The translations under genes and the position numbers were made by a program. A DNA stretch of 59,575 bases from Linderina pennispora (Eukaryota > Kickxellomycota > Kickxellomycetes > Kickxellales > Kickxellaceae): assembly GCF_002104995.1 (NCBI RefSeq), contig NW_024468296.1:1-59575 (forward strand), read 5' to 3'. Below the pieces are notes generated by a model, which saw only the letters and a program-made list of their open reading frames with translations, did not search any database and was not told the DNA's origin. Shown in pieces: positions 11,168-25,400 of the stretch. How positions within the stretch are numbered: position 1 is the stretch's first letter; every line of letters starts with the position of its first letter.

Positions 11168-14100
11168 ATGAATCTGTTTACCTGCAAGGTTGCACTCGCA
11201 TCTGGCGGAGTGTCAACTAACATTCCAATTCCTGGTGACAGCTTCCCTGTCGCCAAGGAGCTCGCTACGTCTTTTCTGGATGGCGGTCCTCCTGCTGTTT
11301 CCACGGAAATCGAACTCGTCGCACTCTTTTTGGCGTACTGTAGCTCCCGTAACCCCGATGTTGCCGTCGCCCTATTTCTTCACTTCCACCAAGAATTCTG
11401 TGCCGACGAGAATATCCATGTGGTTGTCCAGCAGCTGAACCTGTCTGCTGAGCAAGCGCGAACCGTCATGAAGGGGTATTACTCGGTTTGGAACACCCTT
11501 GAGGCGCGTCAGTTGCTGCCCGAAGTCCCTGTTCCCGCTATCATTTCCGATGCAAACATCAGGCTTGCCGCTATGTTTGGTAGTCCGGGCGGAGCAGACA
11601 GCTATGTTGACGAAGCAGCATGGCTTCTCGATGTTTATGGCCCGCTGTTGTCAGACTTTGTCGCTCATATGTCAGACTTCCTCAAGCGCGAATCCACTGA
11701 CCCCCTATTGGCGAAAGCCCATTCACGTCCACTGGACATTGCTGGCTGGCTTGCTTCTCCCGACGCAATGCCTGACGCCAAGTATTTGCTGACTGCACCA
11801 GTTATTACGCCCATGCTAGGACTGATTCAGGCGATGCATGTGGCTGTCTTGTATAAGACGCTCAATATGAGCCCAGGCGACCTCGTCTCACGCTTTAATG
11901 GTAAGCACACATCATTCATAACTGGCTCCAGTGTATGCAACAATGCCAGTGTTCGCCGTTACTAGCCATTCATTTCTCCTTCTGTAGTTGCAATTGGACA
12001 CAGCCAGGGTCTAACCATGGCTGCTGCCTTTGCTTCCGTGACTGACGAGGCATCATTCTATGTTGTTACCGAGAAGGTGCTCGGTATTCTTCTTGCAACA
12101 TCCGCGATTGTCCAGCAAAATTTCTCGTCAAACCCTTCGCATGCAGGTGCACCGGGACTTTTGCTGCGTACTGATGGCTTACCCGTGCCAATGGTTTCTG
12201 TTCGTGGTCTAGCCCAAGAAACGCTAGAATCATTCATTGCTGCGTTTAATGGGGACTGCATGGACGAGGATTCGGAAGTCAGCCTGGCCCTAATCAACGG
12301 TCGCTCGACCTTTGTTGTTGCAGGCAAAACGGATGCCATTACATACTTTGCTAGGCACCTTAGAAAAACACACTGTGCCGCCAACAGAGGATCAATCGCG
12401 CGTCCGGTTCTCCCAGCGCAAGCCGGTAGCCGATATCAGCCCACTGAGCATGTCGGTACCAACCCACTGCAAACTTCAGCTACATGTTGCACCAATTGTG
12501 TACGAGTTTGCGACTGCCAAGGGCTGGATTCTCAATCCTGACACTCTTCGTACTCAAGTCAACGCTGGCGTGGACGGACATGACCTTCGTGATGAAGTAG
12601 ACCTTACCAGATTCTTGATCGATAGTATGTGCGTGTACCGTGTTGACTGGCCAACAACTGTCAACAGCGCCGATGCCACATTTATCGTCGACTTCAGCCC
12701 AGGGACTTTCAGTACATTCGGCAAACTCGCCAGAGACATTCTCGACGGCTATGGCAAAACCATCATCAGCACCAGCTCACCTACTCCATGTACCAAGTCG
12801 CGCATGGGATCCAAGGCCGATTTGTTCAAACGGAATATCTCCGACGTCTTCACAGTGCCAAGCTGGGAGAGTGCTTTCAGTCCATGCCTTGTTCGAACCG
12901 CACATGGCGGCCAGCTTCATATTCGCACCCGCATGTCGCTCACTCTTGGACTCCCGCCTGTGATGGTTGCAGGGATGACCCCGACTACGTCCAACGAGCA
13001 CTTTGTCGCAGCCATAAGCAATGCTGGATACCATGTCGAGTTTGGTGGTGGTGGGATCTACACCGAAAAAGTGTTCAGGGAAAGGGTCGACAATCTGGTT
13101 CAGCTCCTTGAGCCAGGTAACGGATTCGCTGTCAACACGGTCTACATGGATCGGAAGCAATGGGTGTTCCAGTATCCCAGTATCCTGCGTATGCGGCGGG
13201 AAGGAGTACCGATCACAGGGCTCTGTATTGGCGGTGGTGTTCCCTCAGTTGACGTCGCCAACAGTATAATCGCGGAGTTGCGTGACGCGGGCATACGCCA
13301 TGTTGCTTTCAAGCCCGGGTCAGTGGCTACAATTCTCCAGGCGATTGAAATTGCCAGAGTAAACCCTGACTTCCCTGTCATTATCCAGTGGACTGGCGGC
13401 CGTGCTGGTGGCCACCATTCGTGTGAAGACTTCCACGAGCCAATGTTGGAAACGTACAGCAAGATCCGGTCTCTGCCAAACACCATCCTGGTCGTTGGGT
13501 CTGGGTTCGGCGACGCCGATAGCATTCTGCCATATCTCTCCGGCCAGTGGAGTGTCCAGTTTGGATATGCACCCATGCCTGTTGATGGAGTATTGTTAGC
13601 TTCATGCGTCCTCACTGCAAAAGAGAGTGCCATATCTCTGGAAGCAAAGGAGCTCATTGCGGCAGCCACTGGCGTTGAGGATAGCAAGTGGGAATTATCA
13701 TACACTGGTAATGCCGGTGGAGTGATATCAGCAATGTCAGGATATGGTGAGATCGCCCATTGTGTGGCTAATCGCGCTGCACTGGCTCTCAGAGAGTTGA
13801 ATGACATGATCTTCACCAAGCCATATGCTGACCAGCTGCCAATAATCATGGCAAACAAGGACCGTATCATAAAGCGGCTCAATGAGGACTATACACGGCC
13901 ATGGTTTGGCATGAAGTCTGATGGTCGAGTGGTCGATTTGGAGGAGATGACGTACCTGGAAGTGCTCAACCGACTTGTGGAGTTCATGTATGTCGCAGAC
14001 AAATCCAGGTGGCTGGATGTGTCGTATGTCAGACTGTTTGGTGAATTTATTTCAAGGGCCGAGGACCGTGTTTCCAAGATGGAAAGCCGACGCGTATTCC

Positions 14101-17100
14101 AACGCTTCGTCCAACTTCAAGACCCGCATGTGATTATCAACCTGGCGATTAAGGCATTCCCAGATATCGGCCACACTCTTCTTGCGCTTGAGGATGTCCA
14201 GTATCTGGTCTGGCTTTGCAAGCGGTCTGGAACCAAGCCAGTCCCCTTCGTTCCTATCCTCGACGCCGACCTGCATGTTTGGATGACGAAGGACATCAAT
14301 TCACAAGCCGAGGATTTGGATACAGTTGTTGACAGAGATGTCCAGCGCACTGTTATTGCCTTGGGCCCTGTGTCTGCGAAGTATGCCACCACAGTCAACG
14401 AACCGGTCAAGGATATACTCGACCGTGTTTACACCGGGCTAACGGAAAAGCTTAGCATGTGCAATTTCGATAAGGATCCATCTCTAGTCCGTCCTTGCGA
14501 GTACCTTGCACCAGAGCCTTTTCCAGTATCTCTCCCTACCTCAGCTGCAGTGGCTGTTGATGAGTCAAGCCGCACATACAAGCTCCCAACTGATGCAGCA
14601 CTGCTTCCAGATCCTGATGTATGGCTGGAGGCACTGGCTGGTCCTACTCAGAGCTGGTTTCGTGCACTTCTCACATCGCCAGTGGTGGTTCGCAAATCAC
14701 TGTACGCTTCAAATCCAATAAGGCAGGTTCTGCGACCAATGGCAGGGCAAACAGCAGAGGTGTCATTTGATGGCGATAGGCCGGTCAAGCTCGATATCCA
14801 TGGACCAACTGGGGTATTGGACATTCGCATACAGCTCCATGGTGAGAAGAATATTCTGATGATTATTTACCATCGGATTGGCGAGGAGCAGTTTGAGATC
14901 CAATTCCCGTACATCTACACGCCATCCAAATCGGCGGCGCTTATTGCTGAAGATACGCATGGTCGGGATAGAGCGTACTGTAGGTCAATACTGAGTATGC
15001 ATGGCATCACAAGCGACCCTGGTTACATCGTGTGTGATGATATAGAACAGCACTTCACAGATGCTGTGCTTAAGCCATTCACTGTTACTGAAGACTTTGT
15101 TCGGAAGTACTGCTCTAGTGTTCACAACGCATCAGAGTATTACAAAAGGGCAGCCAGTGGATCGTCTATGGCTCCAATTGACATATTCTTCAGCATTACA
15201 ATCAAGCAGCTGACATCTATCTTAACTGGCCTGCCTTTGAACCAGGGGATGATGGGAATTCTGCATCTCTATCACAACACAGAGTACGAACCAGGTGTGT
15301 CTCCACTGCATGTGGGAGATACAATTTACTATCAGATGGTGCTGACCGCACTCGAGAATGTTGATCCTGGCCTAAGAATGACATTCACATCAAGGTTTTA
15401 CCGCGATGGACTCCTCATTGCTGCATCTGAAGATATGATTATCTCACCTAACCAATATGTGGCATACAGACAGACTTTCAGATTGACTGATGAACCTGTG
15501 CGACACATGCTGATCTTATCGGATGAGAAGGCCACTGTACTTGAAGCCAAAGAATGGTTTACGTACAAGGATACACTGGAGCCAGTAAAAGCCGTACCTG
15601 GGGAAGTCCTAGAGTTCAGGCTCCAATCGTGTTACCGTTTCAAATCAAAGGGACTGATTTCGCATATCAAAACCTATGGACCTGTATATCGGTTGAAACC
15701 ATACGGAGAGCTCGAACATATTGCCGACGTTTACTTTGAGACTACTGATGTATATGGTAACCAAGTAGTCGACTATCTCAATCAGAACCAACACGTAGCC
15801 AGTGATTCGGTACGTTTTGAGCATGGCGGCGTCCCAATCCGATATGCAGGGAATGTTGATGCCATGTCTATCAAAGCACCATCTGAAAATTGGGAGTTTG
15901 CTCATGCTTCTGGCGATCAGAACATGCTCCATACAAATCCCTATGTGGTTGCATACATCGGAGAATCGGAGGTGATTTGCCACGGCATGTGGACCTCAGC
16001 TGCAACCCGCGCTGTTGTTGAGAGCATTGTTGCTGATAACGATCCTAGGCGTATGCGCTCGTACGAGGTCAACTTTATCGGAAAAGTTTATCCCAGCAAT
16101 GACCTTCAAGTAGAACTGGTTCACACGGGAATGGCCAGCGGTTACATGGTCATCAATGGCAAGACTGTAAACCAGAACCGGGAAACAGTGATGGCACTCA
16201 CAGCAGAGGTTGCCCAGGCAAAGACCGCATATGTATTTACAGGCCAGGGATCACAGTTCGTCGGCATGGGGATGGATCTCTACGTATCGTCCACTGCTGC
16301 CAGAGATGTGTGGGACCGAGCTGATAAGCACATGCTGAATAAGTATGGCGTTTCCCTTTTGAAAATTGTCCAAGAGAATCCGAGAGAGTACTTGGTTAAG
16401 TTTGGTGGCAAAAAGGGTAATCAGATTCGCGCACAATACCTCTCCTTGGTACGTGAATCTGACAGCGATATTGTGCAGTTGATCCCAGGGATCACACAAA
16501 CATCTACATCATACACACACCGATATGCAAATGGCCTGCTCAATGCAACGCTGTTCACACAGCCGATCCAGACGGTGATGTCGTTGGCTCAGGCTGCAGA
16601 CATGCGTGCTCATGTCTTATCCAGGATGATGCCATTTTCGCTGGCCATTCGCTTGGCGAGATTGGGTCACTTGCTGCAATTGCTGGGATTGTTTCCGTCG
16701 AGGATGCTGTGGACATTGCTCTCTATCGTGGACTGCTTCTCCATATGTCAGTAGATCGCGACATCAATGGCTGCTCCGAGTATGCGATGGTATCAGTCAG
16801 CCCTCAGCGTGCTGGGAAGCTCTTTGGAATATCCAACCTTCTCCGACTTGTTGATCTTATTTGCGAAAGAAAGCAGCAGCTCCTGGAAGTGGTCAACTAC
16901 AACGTCCGTGGGCAACAGTATATAGTCACGGGACATATCGAGAGCTTAACTGCCATGTGCAGGATTATAGACCGACTGTCTGCAGAGAGCATTACGCTTG
17001 CTGAAATTGAAGAAGGCGAGGAAATAACAAAGACTATCAACGGTATTTTGAATGAACATCCTCATACACGAGTATTGCAAACTGGCATCGCAACTATTGC

Positions 17101-20100
17101 AATTCCTGGAATCGATGCCCCTTCACATTCAAGCCAGCTATCAGCAAGTATCAACACATTCCGCAGGGTACTCGACAGCAGAATTCCTCATATAAAGAGG
17201 CTTACTTCATTGCTGTGTGGAAGATACATCCCCAATCTGACCGGAGAACCCTTTGAAATCACAAAGGAATATTTCGATCGTGTTTATTCCATCACCCACT
17301 CACCAGTTATTGAAGATATACTCCAATACCGGGAAACAGATGGTACCGATACACTTGGTAACCAGGTATACCTTGCGCGTACGCTTCTGATTGAGCTCCT
17401 TTCATTCCAGCTTTCCTCGCCAGTAAAATGGATTGAAACCCAAGATTCGATGTTCAAGAGCTGCTCGGTGAAGCGGCTGGTCGAGATTGGCCCAAGGCCA
17501 ATACTATGTCGTATGGCAACACAAACTCTGGGTAGCAACAGCTGGCTCTGCGAAGAAGTCGCTATTCTACATGCAAGCAAAGATAGAGATGATGTATATT
17601 ATATAGCATCTCAGACCGAATATGCTGATATAAATACTGACCCTTTGTCGCTGAGGTCAGGTCAGAGCACAAGCAGCAAATCAACTAAGCAAGAAGGAGC
17701 ATCCAAACCCCCCGGCCCTGCTGTGGAAGAGCAAGCGGCCTTGAATCCAGTCCTGCCAGCTGCTATATGCTCTGTTGATGACGTGCCAATTCCAATTGTT
17801 GATATTCTACGAGCAACAATTTCATGGAAGCTCTCCACAGCAATCGCTAAAGTGTATCCCACGATGTCGATCAAGGAGCTTGTTGCTGGGAAGTCAATGG
17901 TGCAAAATGAGCTTTTTGGAGATTTCCAAAAGGAATTTGGCAAGGGCCTACCTGAACATGCCGAAGAGCAAACCTTGGAGGAACTTGCCAAAGTCCTTGG
18001 GAACTCTACAAATTCTCTTGGTAAACACTCTCAGTCGCTTATCAACAGGATTTTTGTTGAGAAGCTTCCGAATGGGTTCACACAGTCAGTTGCTCGTTCG
18101 TATTTGAAGGACAACTATGGCCTGGGTCCACGCAGACAAGATGCTCTACTGCTCATGTCGGTTACAATGGAACCCTCCTGCCGGCTTGCAGATGAAGAGG
18201 CAGCCCAAGTCTGGTTGGAGTCAGCAGCCCAGATGTATGCCAGCCACGTGGGTCTATCACTGACAGCCACAGCACAAAATGGGAATAGAAATGGTGCTAT
18301 GGCGGCCTCCGTTGTTATTAACAGCGCTGAATTTGACAAGGCTCAGAAGAACCAAAGAAGTCTCATTCTTGACCAGATCGAGACGCTTACTAAGCATGTG
18401 GGTCTCGATACGCGCCAAGGTACTAGATCAGCAGAAAAGCTGCAGTTGGAGGTAGCAGTTCTCAGGTCAGAGAATGACAAAGTTAAGCGTGAATTCGGCA
18501 GCGGGTTGATAGATAAGGCCAACACACTATTCGACGCAAACAAGGCTCGTCACTTTGACTCCTACTGGAACTGGGCTCGTCAGGATGTACTGGAATGGGT
18601 CTCTGGCATTTTGGGTGGAGAGGAACCAGGAATGGACCGTGCTACGTATATGAAACGTATTCATATGCTCAAGAACCGGTCCAACCCTGGACTGCTCTCA
18701 ATGCTACAGGCATTTATTGGGACTCTCAAAGCAGACCCTTGCCCATCTGCCCAACGTGCACTGAAGCAAACGGAGATTATCTATGCAGCGTGTAGGGAGT
18801 CAGAAAATGTGCCTCCTGTCTACAAAGAGCTTTCGACCCCACTGCGTCCTCATACAGAGATCACGTTCAGAGGTGATATCGACAGCTGTGAGTTTCCCAG
18901 AGAGGGGGAGCAATCGATAGGTGACTACGTTCAACACATGAAATGTGCCAGCAAGGATGGGCTACCTCTGCTGTATATGTACGGTCGGCAGGCTGGAAAC
19001 GCCTGGACATATAGCAAGGAGATTTCTGATGAATACTTCAGTTCGATGGAGGACGCAGCGGTTAACGGCATATCTTTTGAGGGCAAATGTGCACTGGTTA
19101 CCGGGTGTGGAAAAGGGTCCATTGGCTCAGGATTGGTTGAGGGCTTGCTATCTGGTGGAGCCAAAGTGGTTGCTACAGCGTCCAATTATTCCCTGTCGTC
19201 AATCCGATTCTTCGAAAGAGATGTACCGGAAGTTTGGTTCCCGCGGATCTGAGCTGGTTCTTGTCCCCTTCAACCAGGCATCATCATGCGATGTAGAGGC
19301 CCTCATCCAGTATATTTACGGCAAAGATGGACTTGGGTGGGATTTGGACTACATTGCTCCATTTGCTGCTTTCCCAGAACATGGCAAAGATGCAGGGAGC
19401 ATCGACTCCCACTCTGAGTTAACGATTCGCATTCTATTGACAAACTTGTTCCGGATAATAGGACAGGTTAAGGCGGCTAAAGTAAGAACTGGAAATACTC
19501 TCCACCCATCGCTACTTGTGTTGCCACATTCATCCAATCATGGAATAGCAGGAAATGACGGTATGTATGGTGAAACGAAGGCAGCTTTGCATACACTGTA
19601 CAACCGCTGGCACACAGAATCATGGTCAGAGTACATTTCAATCACTGGTGGTGAAATTGGATGGACCCGCAGCACGAAACTGACATCTGGAAGTGCAAAT
19701 GTGTATGCAGCCATGGAGGAAATGGGCATGCGTACGTTCTCTCGTGAGGAAATGTCGTTCAACATACTTTGCCTGCTATCACAAGGGATGGAAGAGACAG
19801 CGCACAACAATCCTGTGTTTGGCAACTTCAATGGAGGGTCATATTCTATTGAGACAGTGGGCAAGGAGTTATCGAAGCGGCGCTCAGTGCTGATAGAAGC
19901 TGCCAGATTAAGGAAAGCCGCGCACTCGGATGTGTGTGCAGTGTATCTCACTGAGCAGAAAGAGGATTCTGTGACATTGTCATTTGTAAACAAGACGATA
20001 CCACGTGCTCAACACAGGGTTGACTCCCCGGCTGTAAAAGAATACGAGCAACTCGACCACCTTAGACACCTGGAGGGCATGGTTGACTTGGACAAGGTTG

Positions 20101-22160
20101 TGGTTGTGACAGGATTCGGTGAAGTTGGTCCATTTGGGAATGCAGCCTTGCGCTGGGAGCAGGAGGCATATGGTGTGTTCTCGATGGAAGGCTGCATTGA
20201 GCTGGCATGGATGATGGGGCTGATCAAAAGGTTCTCTGGCGACCATCCGGGAACAGGGAGTCACTATACTGGCTGGGTTGACGCAAAAACACAAGAGCCA
20301 GTGCACGATATGGAAATGAGGGCAAAGTACGAGCCGTATATCTTGGAACATACCGGCATTCGTCTTGTTGAACCAGAAATTTGGGGTGAGAAGGATGTTG
20401 ATATGAAGTCCTTCATCCGCGAACTTCAGATCGATCAGGACATGCCTCCTTTCGAGACCAGTGCAGAGGAGGCTCTTCATTTCAAACAGAGAAATGGCGA
20501 CAAGGTTGACACATGGGAGAACCCTGATGGAACATGGTCGGTCAGACTCCTTAAAGGCACTGTAATCCATGTGCCAAAAGCAATCGGTATTGGACACACT
20601 GTTCTTTCTCAAACACCGACCGGGTGGGATCCAGTTCGGCTAGGAATACCAGAGGATCTCGCACTGAATATGGACGATGCGAACCACTATACCCTTATTG
20701 CTACAATGGAGGCGCTCGTCAGATCTGGCATTACAGATCCATATGAACTCTACCAGTACTTCCACGTTTCAAAGGTCGGGCACGCGATAGGCTCTAGTGC
20801 GGGTGGGGCAAAAACCCTTGTTAATGTGTTCCGCAACAGATATCTAGACAAGAATGTGAACTCGGACATGATGACTGAATGCACCGTCAATCATATGAGC
20901 GCATGGCTCAATATGCTTCTATTTTCGGCATCAGGTCCACTAAAACCGACTGTTGGCGCATGTGCCACTTCGGCCATCGCGCTAGACCTTGCTGCAGAAT
21001 CGATTATCCAGGGTAAAGCGGATGTCATGATCGCTGGTGCAGGAGAAGGGTTCACGAACGATACCTCATTTGAGTTTGGTTTGATGAATGCCACAGCAAG
21101 TGCCAGGGATGAGCTAGTAAAGGGGAGAATCCCTCAGGAAATGTCACGGCCCTGTACATCTACCAGAAGCGGGTTTGTTGAGAGTCACGGCTCGGGGGTT
21201 GCTGTTTTGATGTCAGCTACTGCGGCGCTTAAAATTGGAGCGCCTATTTATGGGATTTTAGCAATGTCCGCCACTGCTACCGACAAGTCGACCCGCAATT
21301 ATAGCGCCCCGGGCCAAGGGATACTGTCCATTGGAAAGGAGAACCCCACCCCATCGGACCTGCAACTGCTTGACATCCATTATAGGAGGCAGATGCGTGA
21401 TAGGCAATTAGCTGCGCTTGAGCAGTTGGGTAACACTGGCGTAGCGAAAGATATAAGACAAACAGCTAAAACGACATGGGGTAATGATTTCTACAAGATG
21501 TGCAAGTCGACCTCGCCCCTTCGTGCTGCGCTAGCGACATGGGGTCTTGGCGCAGATGATATTGGGCTGGCGTCATTCCACGGAACATCGACAAAGTTGA
21601 ACGATGTAAACGAGTCGAACATTGTGAACATGCTCTTGAAGCACGTTGGACGCACGCCTGGTCTTCCGGTTCCAGTAGTTTGCCAAAAGTGGATCCTTGG
21701 TCATACAAAGGCCCCAGCAACGAGCTGTTCAATGCATGGCATTCTTCAGTCAATGACAACAGGACTCATTCCGGGGAATAGGAATGCGGACAATATCGAT
21801 GACGAGCTGGAGCAGCACGAACACCTTGTATACCTGAGCAAGACTATTCGTGCGCCAACTATCAAGGCCGCGCTGTTCACGTCGTTTGGATTCAGCCAGT
21901 CCAATGGAGCGGGGCTTATCGTTCATCCGGACTACCTATTCGCAACACTTTCAAAGGAGGAGCTGGTCGAGTACACAACTAAAGTCGATGAGCGCATGAA
22001 GAGATCGACCCGCTACTGGCAGGGAGCACTTCTTGGAAACCACACATATTTCCAGGCAAAGGAAGAGCCCCCGTTCTCACAGGAACAGGAGGCATCTGTG
22101 TTCCTGGATCCTGGTGCAAGGGCCAAACTTGACTCGAAAACCAAGCAGTACACATTCTGA
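11168..22160 (+). CDS. FAS: Single-chain type I fatty-acid synthase (beta and alpha fused), no PPT domain
   Basis: Cytosolic multienzyme making palmitoyl/stearoyl-CoA, about 3,635 residues. Order: acetyltransferase (GHSQG, Ser codon 12002-12004), enoyl reductase (VMVAGMTPTT; GGRAGGHHSCEDFHEPML), dehydratase (hot-dog fold, GDQNMLH), malonyl/palmitoyl transferase (FTGQGSQ; GHSLGE, Ser codon 16649-16651), ACP (GKSMVQNE, pantetheine Ser 17894-17896), ketoreductase (ALVTGCGKGSIG), ketosynthase (GACATS, Cys 20961-20963; SFHGTSTK; GHTKAPA). It ends in DSKTKQYTF, right after the ketosynthase. The phosphopantetheinyl-transferase domain usual at the alpha C-terminus is absent and nothing like it follows. 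One intron at 11901-11987 (GTAAGC...GTAG) splits the Val codon before IGHSQG. One-base breaks lie at about 12364-12368 (extra A in a run), 16615 and 19215. The codons are more AT-ending than in neighbouring genes. Confidence 0.96.
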
Positions 22161-22494
22161 ACAACTCTTGACCTGATTTTGGCAGCGCTATTTTCTCATA
22201 CAAATGACATTCCTATCAATAAATATCTTTAGTATTTTTTAAGGCAGCATAGATCTATAGAAAACGCAGAATATGCAACACGTTCAAGAGTATATATCCA
22301 GCTACATTGTGCTTGATGCCACTCCATGATACATGCTTCAGTGCCTCTTAGCTCATCACATCGTGCTCTGCACATTATAGCTGCACCGTGAAATATAAAA
22401 CAGTGAACTTGCAACTGCTGGTATGTTTGATCACAATCCTCAAAATGCCAACATCTGGTTTCCATGACATTAAAAGTGCACATAAAATGAAAGC
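22161..22494. other. Shared 3' region of convergent FAS and kinesin genes
   Basis: 334 bp between two stop codons facing each other. AT-rich, no ORF with family features. AATAAA at about 22218-22223 could serve FAS polyadenylation. Confidence 0.4.
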
Positions 22495-25400
22495 TTAATA
22501 TTCATAATATGCCTGAGTCACCATTCCGTGTCTACCATACATGGCGTCCGGCGAGCGGGTAGGTGGATTAGGCAGCGCCTTGTTGGTATTTCCCATCGAC
22601 GAGCTTGCAGGTTCATTCAGATAGAACGCATGCGAATGACGAGCATGTGAATTGGCATTCCTGTGTGCAGCATGCCGCTGACGAGCCATCGGCGAGGCCA
22701 TGTACTTGTCACTGCTTCTGGGAGACGTGGCTCCTGACGGTCTTGAGTAGTGGTGTCCATTGCGGTCACCAGCACCCTCGCGCATACGTTGGTTCATGGA
22801 TGAGTCTGACTGACTGCGATTGCGCTGGATACGGGGCAGGGGCAGATCATGGGTGTCGTTTGAAAATGCGCGGTTGAACTCAGTAGGCAGCTCAGGCAGG
22901 CGCTTCTTGTTCTTGTCCACATTCTGCGGCTCCGCAGGCATCGCGTGGTGAGTCTGATGGATATTGTTTGAGCGCAGCTGAGACTCTGCTTGTTCTTTGG
23001 GCTTTTGGCCGTTGCCGCTATTTCCCAGCCCGATCCCCGACAACAGCTTGGTAAGGCGGTTGTTGCTCTTGTGTTTGGAGGTTGGGGTTGGCGATTCCTC
23101 GTCCGCGTTGGATGAGTGTGCGCGACGACGGATCTTCATCGGCTTCGTCGAATCCTTCTGCATCGACTCCTCAATGCTGTTTTCCATAGCCTGCGCCTCT
23201 GGATCCAGATGTGCACAGGAGTCATAGTCATCGCCAGATTTAGTCAGGAACTGCTCTTGACTGAGTTTGGACGAGATAGTGGTTTGTACCGACTGTTTCT
23301 CGCGCAGCCGCTGGAGCTCAGCCGGGTCGATCTTGGCAGCATCGATCATCGAGAACAGCGATGCGTTGACCTGCTCTGTGGGCGACAGGAACCGATGCGC
23401 GGGCTTTTCCGGGGACTTGGGTCTCGGCGGCACGGGCTTGGACACTGGCCGGTGCGGCAGTGGCTTCAGCACATTGGGTCCTTTGGATGGAACCCGCGGC
23501 GGATATAGTGCCGTGTGGTCTTCATCATCCAGCCTCGGCGTATACTCTACATCGCCCTCATAATTGTCGCTGAGAAGGTTTTCAGCACTGGTTACAGCTA
23601 GAGAGGAGCGCATGTCGTGCTCGAGGGTGTTAAACACCTGCTCGTTGCTATCTGTAGTGGACGGATAGCTATAGCGGCTCTGTGGGCTGCCAGGGAAGCG
23701 GCGCGTGGGCATGAGCCCGGGGCTGCGGAGACGGTGGTAGCCAAGCAGCTGCACAGGTGAGTTGTCAGGCGAGCTCGAGTCGCTATCATTGTCAGCAGGC
23801 TGGGCGAAGTGAACCTTGGTCCGGGAGTCGTCAAATCCTTCATTCACATCCTCGCTGGGCCTAGCACTGTCGTCAGGAATAGACGCTGCGATATGATCAG
23901 GTGCGTCCCTAAAATCCGACTCGCTCTCGGATGACGTCTCGTGATCGCCTCGCGGCTGCCTGCATGGCGGAATCTGGTGTGCGCGACCATTTGCAAGCCC
24001 TTCGGCAGAATGTGAGGGCGTGGTTGGTGTGGCGGGTGTTGAAACCGCCGGCTTCTTGACAGCAAACGATGAGAATGCGGCGATATTTTCGTGGTACTCG
24101 GAATTGTCAGGGATGTTCATCTGCTTGAGAATCTCAGGCGAGGCAACCACCGCATCATGGTCGCTGACACGCAGCGCGGTCGGGTTGCGCTGGTCAATGT
24201 ATTCCATCATCTCAGGCGGCACGATGGGCAGACTAATGCGCAGGTGCTGCATAGTGGCCTTGTCCATGCGCGGCTGCCTGGTTTTGTCGTTGCGCTTCTG
24301 CGAGCGACGCACGAGATGACGCGAGCGGTGGCGGCTGCGCGTCGATGGGTTGCGGGCCATGTTGGGCTGACGGAAGAACTCGCTGGAGCCCGACCGGTAG
24401 ATGATATTGGGCTCAACCTCGCTGGGCATGTCCTCAGGATCAGACATGAACATGCCATCCATGTCATCAACGAATTGTCCGACGTCGACAAAACTGCGAC
24501 CAAAGGTACCGCTAATGCGCAGTGCCCGGTTGGTTGCGGCTAAGCTGTAGTCGGATTCAATTGGTGAGTTGTAGGAGCTGATGCGGTTGAGCTGCGCAGA
24601 GTTTGCCCGTGTTGAGGGGTCCTGCGAGGAATGAGGCGTATCGGAGCTTAGCGCTGCCGACGACACCACAAAGTCCTTGCTGTCAGCAATGCGTGTGCTT
24701 CGCTCGCTGGAATTGCTATTCCGGGTGGCAGGCTGCGAATCAGTGCTTTGGATGATCGATGTCTGCGCAGTCACGGCCGACGGGGGCGGCGGCGGCGGCA
24801 CCTCGGGGATCGGGCTCGGCGAGCGGGCCATGTTGCTTATCGATATGCTCTTCACTGATTCCTGAAAGAACGCTGAATCGCCAGAGGTGCGTGAGTCTAC
24901 AACTGGCGTTGAGTTTGCAAGGCTGACGCTTGCATCATGACTGGTGACCTGCATCAACTGATTCTGAGTATCATTCCCGGATGCACTGCCAAGGCTGCCG
25001 ATTTCGGTGTTGGCAGAGAACGGCGCCAGCGAGACCTGGGATGAGTCGGACTCCTTTACTGGCGGTGCAACCATGACTGGACGCGGCGAGTATGAGGTAG
25101 TTGTTGAAATTGTATCGTCGTCATAGCCGTTGCCGGCACTGAGGATCGCAGAGCGGAGCAGGATACCACGCTCACGCACATTGTCGTACACTGAACGACC
25201 CTGGTCAGAGAATGTGCTGTGGATGGGCGTATGGGCCAGTTCCAGGCTGATATCACGTGGCGGTGAGGCCTGGGGGATGTGGTCGTCTCCGACCGACTCG
25301 ATGACGCTGGGCGCGAACTCGGGCGACTTCAACAGCGACAGCCTGCGCTCGGCATTTCCCAGCTCATGCTCATAAGACAGAGCGGCATTGACCGCAGTCT

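Noticed and set aside
12312..19252. Programmed ribosomal frameshifting in FAS
   Set aside because: Breaks have both signs, lie at unrelated sequences and are matched by similar breaks in many other genes; sequence error is simpler.
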